The position numbers and the translations under genes are program-made. A stretch of 38,231 nt of DNA from Candidatus Rifleibacteriota bacterium (GTDB taxonomy: Bacteria > Muiribacteriota > Ozemobacteria > Ozemobacterales > Ozemobacteraceae), in assembly GCA_015233155.1 (NCBI GenBank), contig JADFYG010000058.1, positions 1 through 38,231 on the forward strand. Reading direction: 5' to 3'. This document shows positions 1 through 6,248 of this stretch, piece after piece. The stretch's first letter is position 1. Each line of letters begins with the position of its first letter. The notes beneath the pieces are model-generated. The model had not been told where the DNA came from and did not search any database. It saw only the letters and a program-made list of their open reading frames with translations.

Positions 1-98
1 TCGATCTTATTCTCAATGAACATCCGCATACTGCCCCGCATCGGGGTTTTCGCGGTACCCTTCAGCTCATCGCGGGAGGGTGAAAAAGATATTACCAC
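1..98 (-). CDS. Possible 5' end of a gene running off the left edge
   Basis: On the minus strand a frame stays open from a GTG at 98 (or TTG at 101) to the window edge, giving about 32 residues that include DELKGTAKTP and MRMFIENKI. The residue mix looks coding. It starts about 45 bp after the stop of the Clp1-like gene and has the same orientation, so it could be the next gene of that operon. No good ribosome binding site precedes either start, and a fragment this short cannot be assigned to a family. A small hairpin with a T-run (33-52, plus strand) lies inside it and may be coincidental. Confidence 0.3.
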   Translation of the reverse strand, partial: MVISFSPSRDELKGTAKTPMRGSMRMFIENKI

Positions 99-144
99 CA
101 ACCGAACCGCAGGTCAAGCTTATTTTTTAGTTTTTTTCCGAAGA

Positions 145-1401
145 TCAAATGCTTCCAGGTTCGAGAAAGCCCGCCTCTTCACCCTTCTCAGACAATTTGA
201 GCGACCCGAATTGAATTCCCCTTACGGCAGCCGGCTTCCCCTTTAAGGGCGTTCTGATTCGAAATGTGTTCTTCAAAAAGTCGAGCTCCTCGAGCCGGCC
301 AATTGCCAGAACATTTTGATCGATATCAAGCAAACCAACCATCACGCCCTTTTCTTCGCCGGCACAGAAATTCATGATCCGCCCCAGATCTTTTGGCCAG
401 GCTTTAGTCATCTCAGGCATCAGGGGGCCGGACGTTATAACAAGCGTACCCTCCCATCCCGAGAGACGCTCAGAGTGAAGGGTGCCCTCAAGGGGAACAG
501 GTGTGCCTGTCAGGAAATAGGCTCGATCAGTAAACACCTGACCAAATGGTATCTCAACAACTTTCGCGTCCTTGAAATACGCCATGCTGACGTGTTCACG
601 CAACGATTTACGTTCCATCTGCGATGTCGGAGACGCCTTTTTCGAAACGGGCAACCGAACGATCTTTCCAGCGGGCATGTGCTTCACCAAATGCTCGAGC
701 TCATTTCCGCGCTGCATGAGAACAACCATATCAGGGCGGGCAAGATCCAGTTTGGCCTTCTTGATAGCCCGGCCCCCATCGCCCTGAACCCAGCCGGTCG
801 TATCTATGATGAGAGCATCCGACTCTTCGCGCGCCTTGGCCAACATGGCATCGAGCCCCGTCAGCGCCGGAAGAAAATGCAAACCAGGCGAATGCGCGCC
901 AAGCATATATAGATGCGTAGGAGTCGTTTCACTCAGAAACACCACCGGCTCACGCATAACCAGCATTCCGAATGTGCCCGGAGGCCCGATATCCGATTGT
1001 CCGGTATCGCAATCAAGAATAGCCGTTCTCTTAAGAGAATCCATGAGCCGATTTGCCAGATAAGTGGAAAAGAAGGTCTTCCCCGTATCCACTTCGCCTA
1101 ATACCATAATGGTGTATAGCCGGCCTTCCTTACGCTCTCCAACCACCCGTGCGACAAGCTGATCCCATTCCGGGGGGATAGACCAGGCATCCATCTTCAC
1201 GAAACCCTCTGGCCCCGCCTCAATATCCAGGCTTGCGTCCTCAATGACTTTTACAGGGACGCGTTTTCCAAGGGGCACACGAACTTCTTTTCCCGTGCCA
1301 AGTCGAGCGGCAATGATTTCGACGGCTCCACTCGTCACACGCAAATTTGCGGGACCGTGGAGCATGAAGAACTCCCCATGCGAAAGCGAGTGGTTGGTCA
1401 T
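145..1401 (-). CDS. Clp1/Grc3-type polynucleotide 5'-hydroxyl kinase-like protein
   Basis: This is a 418-residue cytoplasmic protein. A beta-rich N-terminal region (about 1-95) precedes a P-loop ATPase domain with Walker A GEVDTGKT at 102-109 and the motif DCDTGQSDIGPPG at 130-142, which resembles the D-x-D-x-G-Q signature of the Clp1/Grc3 RNA kinase family. Members of that family phosphorylate 5'-hydroxyl RNA ends in eukaryotes and archaea; the role of bacterial homologues is poorly known, so the RNA substrate here is inferred. The start overlaps the stop of the upstream 139-residue gene by ATGA, implying translational coupling. It is the third gene behind the promoter at 3320-3348. An internal start at Met13 is possible. 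Family assignment is fairly sure; the exact activity is not. Confidence 0.75.
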   Translation of the reverse strand: MTNHSLSHGEFFMLHGPANLRVTSGAVEIIAARLGTGKEVRVPLGKRVPVKVIEDASLDIEAGPEGFVKMDAWSIPPEWDQLVARVVGERKEGRLYTIMVLGEVDTGKTFFSTYLANRLMDSLKRTAILDCDTGQSDIGPPGTFGMLVMREPVVFLSETTPTHLYMLGAHSPGLHFLPALTGLDAMLAKAREESDALIIDTTGWVQGDGGRAIKKAKLDLARPDMVVLMQRGNELEHLVKHMPAGKIVRLPVSKKASPTSQMERKSLREHVSMAYFKDAKVVEIPFGQVFTDRAYFLTGTPVPLEGTLHSERLSGWEGTLVITSGPLMPEMTKAWPKDLGRIMNFCAGEEKGVMVGLLDIDQNVLAIGRLEELDFLKNTFRIRTPLKGKPAAVRGIQFGSLKLSEKGEEAGFLEPGSI

Positions 1402-1817
1402 CGGCTTTTCCCCTTTTCAAACACGAGCGAGGGCCATAGTTCTTCCAGGACCTTTTCGTTTATGAGTTGCACCTTCTTCATTTCCTTGAAGCCGATCTCA
1501 ATCTCATCATCGCTCGTCAGCGATTTGACTCCACGCAATGTTACTCCGTCCTCGTCCCGACTGACGACCGTTCCAACGAAGCAATCATCTCCGTTCTGAA
1601 TGAACGCCTTCTGACCTATCTGTACCTCTTCAGGTGGAACGGTCTTGTAAACACGTCCTACACACATGTTGACTATCCCAGGATAGAGAGGGACATCTTC
1701 ATACAACTTAATGAACTGTAAGAGCACTTCCTTGATAAGCATCGGATCAGCTTCTTCATTGACAAAGGTTTTCAAAAACTTTATCAATGCGGGGAAATCG
1801 GTTTCCTTGAAGGTCAT
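1398..1817 (-). CDS. Small protein of unknown function with an SH3-like C-terminal half
   Basis: This 139-residue protein is not one I recognise. The first 60 residues look helical (FPALIKFLKTFVNEE and following). The second half is a beta-rich stretch (IGQKAFIQNGDDCFVGTVVS, then DEIEIGFKEMKKVQ) that looks like a small KOW/SH3-like barrel, as often used for RNA or protein binding. The start at 1817 is chosen because AAAGGAACC sits just upstream; a longer frame to 1919 would run into the preceding gene. It begins 11 bp after the DHH gene and overlaps the kinase gene by 4 bp, so all three are probably co-translated. An accessory role for one of its neighbours is plausible. Confidence 0.7.
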   Translation of the reverse strand: MTFKETDFPALIKFLKTFVNEEADPMLIKEVLLQFIKLYEDVPLYPGIVNMCVGRVYKTVPPEEVQIGQKAFIQNGDDCFVGTVVSRDEDGVTLRGVKSLTSDDEIEIGFKEMKKVQLINEKVLEELWPSLVFEKGKSR

Positions 1818-1828
1818 TTTGGTTCCTT

Positions 1829-3271
1829 TCAGTTCGCCATGCCGGCGACATTGAGGTATTCCAGCCCGAGTTCTGTAACACGCTTTTTCTGATTCTTGTT
1901 GGCTTTTCCATCCCGGCAACGTGCGTCAACTTCGCTCATCTCGGCTAACTGATCGACGATCTGATTCAGTACATTCAGAAAGGAAACTCCATCAGTTCGA
2001 ATGATGCATTCCGCCGCACGCGGGTGACCACCACCGCTGATTAAGTCTTTGTATTTCGGATACTTGGCACGGAGAATATCCTGTAACTGGCCGCAGAATT
2101 TACCGGAATGCACCTGATCACCAGTTCCGCGAACAGAAATATGCGTATAGTCCGGTGAAACCGAAGAAGCCATAATGATCTGGGCAATAGAATCGCCAGC
2201 TCTGGCCTTAAGCTCGAAAAGCTTGATTGAGCCAATCATGGGCAACAGAGGAACTTTTCCGCCTACAAAGAGATAGATCGAGGTATCACCAAGCTTCAGC
2301 GTCTTTACCGATGAATTAAGAGTTTTTCCCGCTTTATCCCAGTCGGAGAGGAAATATAAGTATATCTTCTGCAAAATTTCCCGCTGTTCATCGGGAATCA
2401 ATCTGATGAAACTCTCAAGCGTCGTGATCGATGTGAGCGCTTCAAACTTCGCAGCCATGCCCAACAAACCCTGTGCAATGCATTGCGGATGATCGACATC
2501 ACGAAGTAACTCTTCGCGGTCATTGTAAAAATACTGGAACCCGCCACCACCAACCGCATGCACAAATTCACTGACCCGCGAAAGCAGACATGTCGACTCA
2601 CGCTGTTCGGCATCGAACATTGTGGGGCGCTCGTGAATCAGACGCAGCATATTTTTGAATGGAAGTCCGTATTCGACAAAGAAAGGTTTGGCAAATTCCG
2701 CCAGAATACCTTTCACCGGCTCAATAGCCCAATCGCCTTTGAGCCCGATCAGGCACAAAAAATCATCGAATGTATCGCGGGTTTCCGCGAGTGTGGCAAT
2801 GCCGTGAGCCAAAATAGAGGTCGAACACTGAGTATAACGCTCAAGGCTGGGATTGAACGTCACACATTCAGTCGGCGCTTTGGGTGTGGGGTGATGATCG
2901 ATGATATATACCGGCAACTTACGCGCGAAGTCACTGTATGGAGACAAAGTTCCCTTGTCGAGTAAAAAAATAGCCTTAGCCTCGGGGGTAGCCTTCATCG
3001 CCTTTTCAAACTGCTCATTGGTCAGCATGAAGCCTGCAGGCATATGCAAAACCGTTTTCCACCCCTTTCGCTCCATAGTCCGCTGAAAGATGAGGCCGCT
3101 CGTTATGCCATCCGGATCGTCATGGCTGAAAATCAAAGCCGTCCCCAGGGGTTTTTCGACCGCTTCAAGAATCTTGGCCAGACCGGCGTTTCCCGCGCGA
3201 AGGGCCTCCCACTGGGATTTATGGCCTTCATTGCAGTTGATCGGAGTGGTCAGGATCATGGTTTCTTGCAT
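1829..3271 (-). CDS. DHH/DHHA1 family phosphoesterase (RecJ/nanoRNase-like)
   Basis: This 480-residue cytoplasmic protein carries the DHH-family motifs in order: SHDDPDG at 49-55, LLDKGT at 103-108, IIDHHPT at 123-129 and the DHHA1 substrate-loop motif GGGHPRAAE starting at 413. The family comprises Mn-dependent phosphodiesterases, including RecJ 5'-3' exonuclease and enzymes that degrade very short RNAs or cyclic dinucleotides. The two-domain core without the extra RecJ OB-fold favours a nanoRNase- or archaeal RecJ-like activity, which is an inference. A tail of about 65 residues after GGGH is Lys/Gln-rich. It is first in a three-gene operon with a Clp1-type kinase, suggesting nucleic-acid end processing. 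The start has AAAGGAAAGG upstream and a strong promoter at 3320-3348. Confidence 0.85.
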   Translation of the reverse strand: MQETMILTTPINCNEGHKSQWEALRAGNAGLAKILEAVEKPLGTALIFSHDDPDGITSGLIFQRTMERKGWKTVLHMPAGFMLTNEQFEKAMKATPEAKAIFLLDKGTLSPYSDFARKLPVYIIDHHPTPKAPTECVTFNPSLERYTQCSTSILAHGIATLAETRDTFDDFLCLIGLKGDWAIEPVKGILAEFAKPFFVEYGLPFKNMLRLIHERPTMFDAEQRESTCLLSRVSEFVHAVGGGGFQYFYNDREELLRDVDHPQCIAQGLLGMAAKFEALTSITTLESFIRLIPDEQREILQKIYLYFLSDWDKAGKTLNSSVKTLKLGDTSIYLFVGGKVPLLPMIGSIKLFELKARAGDSIAQIIMASSVSPDYTHISVRGTGDQVHSGKFCGQLQDILRAKYPKYKDLISGGGHPRAAECIIRTDGVSFLNVLNQIVDQLAEMSEVDARCRDGKANKNQKKRVTELGLEYLNVAGMAN

Positions 3272-3317
3272 ACGTCACCTTTCCTTTGGGAAAAATATTT
3301 AATGAACTTAAGTTGGA

Positions 3318-3335
3318 CTAGTATAGAGATACTAG
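3318..3335. repeat. Inverted repeat overlapping the DHH-operon promoter
   Basis: CTAGTAT and ATACTAG form perfect 7-bp arms around a 4-nt spacer (AGAG). The repeat covers the -10 element and the adjoining part of the promoter spacer and also contains the stop codon of the ComEC-like gene. Its position would suit a repressor operator, although no regulator gene is adjacent. Confidence 0.5.
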
Positions 3336-3348
3336 AGGTTTCGGTCAA
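3320..3348 (-). promoter_or_regulatory. Sigma70-type promoter of the DHH/Clp1-like operon
   Basis: Read on the minus strand: TTGACC, a 17-bp spacer, then TATACT. Each hexamer matches consensus at 5 of 6 positions and the spacing is ideal. Transcription would begin near 3313, about 40 nt before the ATG at 3271. The promoter lies over the 3' end of the upstream ComEC-like gene, so the DHH operon can be expressed independently. Confidence 0.75.
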
Positions 3349-4297
3349 CCTCAAATATGAAATCAGCGGGGGCATGCCCTCCTGCCGTTAATACTACCGT
3401 GCCGTTCCTGTCGGTTCGGAACAGCTTTATTCCGCGCTTTTCGAGCAACTCCAGAGTTGTTGAGGCAGGATATCCAAAAGGATTGTTCCTGCCCAGGCTG
3501 ATGATTCCATAAAGTGGATGCACCGCATCGAGAAATGTCTGATCGAGAGAATCAGCGGAAGCGTGTTTCGGAAGTTTGATTACCCGAGCCTCGACACCAC
3601 GGCCAAAGCGTGCCGCCTCCCTTTGCCCTCGCTGGCTCAGTTCTCCTGAGAGAATGATTGCCGACTGTCCATATCGAACCATCAAAGCTATGGAACGATC
3701 ATCTTCGCAGGCCGACGGCCATGAAGAAGCCTCGGGCGCAGGACTCACGGCCTCGACAACGAGTTCCCCACCCCAGTCGAGCCGGTCTCCGGCAGAGACA
3801 CGCTGTCTTGAAATACGTTTCTGCTTTAAAAGTGCCTGATAATCGGCAAAGGTCACGCCTTCGAATGTGTCTCCGGAATCGAAAACCCGTCCGACGGAAA
3901 AATTACGCAACACCTGGATGATTCCTCCAAGGTGGTCGTTGTGGCGACTGGTGACAACTATGCCATCAAGATGGCGTATACCCCGTCGCGCAAGAACATC
4001 CTGGATACGCACGCGTTTAACGGCTTCGGCCTGTTCTGTCGAAACATCGGCTCCTCCGTCTATGAGATAACTTCGTCCGCGAGGGGTGCGGACGAGAATC
4101 GAGTCCCCCTGCCCGACATCAAAAAATTCAATGCGAAGCCGGGGAGCAAATGCTTCGGGGAGCAGTCCCCATGCATCATGTCGCAGGAACGCTCCCCAAC
4201 AAAGCAGCCCGAACGTCGTCAGAATTGCCAATAAGGCTTTAGAGAAGGAAGTCGAAAAAGATCGTGTCACGAAACCGTAGTCAGACATCTCGCTCAT
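3332..4297 (-). CDS. Stand-alone ComEC/Rec2-type metallo-beta-lactamase-fold protein
   Basis: This is a 321-residue protein with one N-terminal membrane segment (about 18-38), placing the rest probably outside the cytoplasmic membrane. From residue 55 it resembles the C-terminal beta-lactamase-like domain of the competence protein ComEC: FFDVGQGDSILVRTP at 58-72 and a late SLGRNNPFGYPASTT segment. The ComEC transmembrane channel domain is absent. The metal motif is altered: TSRHNDHLGG at 116-125 has Ser117 where the fold normally has its first His ligand (T-H-x-H/D-x-D-H), so catalysis may be lost or changed. Its start overlaps the ComEA-like gene by ATGA. A role in DNA uptake or extracellular nuclease activity is inferred from this pairing. 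Confidence 0.75.
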   Translation of the reverse strand: MSEMSDYGFVTRSFSTSFSKALLAILTTFGLLCWGAFLRHDAWGLLPEAFAPRLRIEFFDVGQGDSILVRTPRGRSYLIDGGADVSTEQAEAVKRVRIQDVLARRGIRHLDGIVVTSRHNDHLGGIIQVLRNFSVGRVFDSGDTFEGVTFADYQALLKQKRISRQRVSAGDRLDWGGELVVEAVSPAPEASSWPSACEDDRSIALMVRYGQSAIILSGELSQRGQREAARFGRGVEARVIKLPKHASADSLDQTFLDAVHPLYGIISLGRNNPFGYPASTTLELLEKRGIKLFRTDRNGTVVLTAGGHAPADFIFEVDRNL

Positions 4298-4914
4298 CTT
4301 ACTTCCACGAGATCGGCGAATTTGTTGTATGTCGCTTCACCAAGACCGGGGACATCCTGAAGGTCATCAATAGAGCGAAAACCGCCTTTTTCAATACGTG
4401 TCTTGAGAATCGCTCCTGCTAGTACCGGGCCAATGCCGGGGAGTGCATCCAGATCTTCTTTTGTAGCAAGATTAAGATTCAAACGTTTAATTTGCCTGCC
4501 AGATGTAAGTGAAGCCTCTGTCGCAAGCGAGAGATATGGAGTGAATGACTCGAGCTTTTTCGGCGTCATTCCCCTCACTTCAAGGAAATCTGAAATGGAA
4601 TGGATGATTCCGTGGTTGTTGCGAAACTCCACGATGCGTTCAGCGAGAGTTTTTCCTATCCCGGGGATACGATCAAAATCTTCCTTTGTCGCCGTGTTTA
4701 CCTGAACCTGAAACGCCGCTGCCGCCGAAGCAACGAATACGGGTGGCCCTTTCACCAGGAGTTCATGCCGTGTTCCAGCTGCAATTCCGGTGATTACCTG
4801 ATCTATACTGTTGTTTTCCCGGGCGCGCGCAAGAACCCGCCAGCCGAATGCGAAAAAGCCAACCAGCACGAAAATTCCCAATACACAAAATGTAAGTTTT
4901 TCGAGCCGGGTCAT
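4294..4914 (-). CDS. ComEA-like membrane-anchored protein with two helix-hairpin-helix domains
   Basis: This 206-residue protein has an N-terminal transmembrane anchor (LTFCVLGIFVLVGFFAF) followed by two ComEA-type helix-hairpin-helix units. The first contains VNTATKEDFDRIPGIGKTLA and the second LNLATKEDLDALPGIGPVLA. ComEA proteins bind double-stranded DNA outside the membrane and pass it to ComEC; most carry one such unit, so the duplication is notable. I place the start at the ATG at 4914 with AGAGAGA upstream; a longer form from a TTG at 4962 is possible. It is translationally coupled to the ComEC-like gene. A competence function is inferred, because no channel gene is present here. Confidence 0.8.
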   Translation of the reverse strand: MTRLEKLTFCVLGIFVLVGFFAFGWRVLARARENNSIDQVITGIAAGTRHELLVKGPPVFVASAAAAFQVQVNTATKEDFDRIPGIGKTLAERIVEFRNNHGIIHSISDFLEVRGMTPKKLESFTPYLSLATEASLTSGRQIKRLNLNLATKEDLDALPGIGPVLAGAILKTRIEKGGFRSIDDLQDVPGLGEATYNKFADLVEVR

Positions 4915-5138
4915 CGTATAGGTTCTCTCTGCCAACTCTTCCGGGAGACTATTCAATGTCAAACACGCATGAATATTCTAATACTAATCGCACAATATTT
5001 TTGTATATCCCGGGTCCCGGGTCTCCCCCTACAATGTTATCGGGAACATTATTACGAAGGAACCTCTTATGAATGGCATAATATGCTGGATTTTTCCATG
5101 AAATTCGGCGGCCGACTTACAAGACAATCACCCCGGGA

Positions 5139-5924
5139 TCAGTCACTTACAGCCACCAGGGCATTCGTGGAACGAACCCATTCGCGAAACAGTACGTGAA
5201 ATTTTTCGTAGTCGAAACTGGTAACCTGACGAAATGCATCCTCTGCATCCATGTCTTCGAGAGCACGCATAAGGGTTCCATAGCGCTGGACAAACTTGTT
5301 GCAATAAATGGTCATAAGAAATTTGACCATGAAATAAGATTGATGAAAAGCCAATTGCCGACGGGCCGAATCCGGGATTATGGCGATATTTTTCACCATA
5401 ACAGAAGGCTTGATCAACTTATCGGCGGCCTCAGCCTCCTGGAGACGCGACCAACCGTTCATCAAAAAGCCATTGCTCTGCGGTCGCATACGAACCGAAA
5501 TCTGCATACAAATACCTTCACGGAGCCAGGAAGGAGTGCGGAGCTGATGCAATGCAATATCGCGCTCCTTCACCTCTCGGTGGAACAGAATATATCCGAG
5601 GTTGCGCACCATTTCTTCGCCGAGTGGGCTGGGCAACCTGGGGGATGCCAGAAGCATCGTATTCTCGTCGTAAAGAACCCGGATCTGCTCGCCGGCTCCG
5701 AGGGGACGGCCCATTACTTTTTCTATCGAAGGAAGATCGGGATATAGATAAAGTTCGGCGCCCGGCTCGGTGGAGAGGCAAAATACGTTCATGGTGCCGG
5801 GAGTTGCACGGTCAAGAGTATCGATGATCTCTTCGGCATGCGCTCCGTCTTTAACGGCAAAGAATATCTTGTAGTTCCTGAACTCAAATTTTTGATTCAG
5901 GGCATCAATAAAATACTTGGACAT
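5139..5924 (-). CDS. Degenerate peptidase-MA-like (gluzincin-fold) protein
   Basis: This 261-residue protein has no signal peptide or membrane segment. Its second half follows the layout of peptidase MA-like domains: a helix ending LGYILFHREVKERD where the zinc motif HExxH would be expected, then PSWLREGICMQI (family form P-x-WL-x-EG), then HQSYFMVKFLMTIY and a C-terminal FREWVRS helix. HExxH itself is missing, so zinc peptidase activity is unlikely unless another ligand set is used. It stands alone and is divergent from the CNB-ATPase-TPR gene across a 324-bp gap. Family assignment is by eye and moderate; a non-catalytic scaffold role is inference. Confidence 0.6.
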   Translation of the reverse strand: MSKYFIDALNQKFEFRNYKIFFAVKDGAHAEEIIDTLDRATPGTMNVFCLSTEPGAELYLYPDLPSIEKVMGRPLGAGEQIRVLYDENTMLLASPRLPSPLGEEMVRNLGYILFHREVKERDIALHQLRTPSWLREGICMQISVRMRPQSNGFLMNGWSRLQEAEAADKLIKPSVMVKNIAIIPDSARRQLAFHQSYFMVKFLMTIYCNKFVQRYGTLMRALEDMDAEDAFRQVTSFDYEKFHVLFREWVRSTNALVAVSD

Positions 5925-6248
5925 TTCGTCGTTTCTCCCGGTGTAATAAGCATATCACACAGGCCCCGCTCATAACAAGCGATGAAACCATACTCAGGAC
6001 GACCAAAACAGAAATAATTCAGTCTGTTCAAATTGCCTGTGGCGCAGACAGTTACATTAGCCGATGATTAGGTTGCGAAAATCAAAAACAGCGGCAATGT
6101 CATAAGTCATATTAGAGAACAGGGAGCGTATAAAACGCTTGCTAATCGATTCTTGCTTACATTACACTTGAATCACACGATAACGGCAAAAACAGAGAGA
6201 GCTGAGAAATCCCACACTAAAGACTGACATGAAAAATTCCTGTGAGAT
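5925..6248. other. Non-coding gap between divergent genes
   Basis: These 324 bp separate the minus-strand peptidase-MA-like gene from the plus-strand CNB-ATPase-TPR gene and should contain both promoters. I found no hexamer pair with good spacing on either strand, no tRNA-like fold and no small frame with a ribosome binding site. The composition is AT-rich, particularly from 6060 to 6200. Confidence 0.5.

Noticed and set aside
33..52. CCCCG-CAT-CGGGG followed by TTTT, terminator-like on the plus strand
   Set aside because: The stem is only 5 bp with a 3-nt loop, no plus-strand gene is visible upstream, and it lies inside a possible minus-strand coding frame.
5009..5021. CCCGGGTCCCGGG double palindrome
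   Set aside because: It is too short for a stable terminator, is not at a promoter and has no second copy noticed; probably chance.
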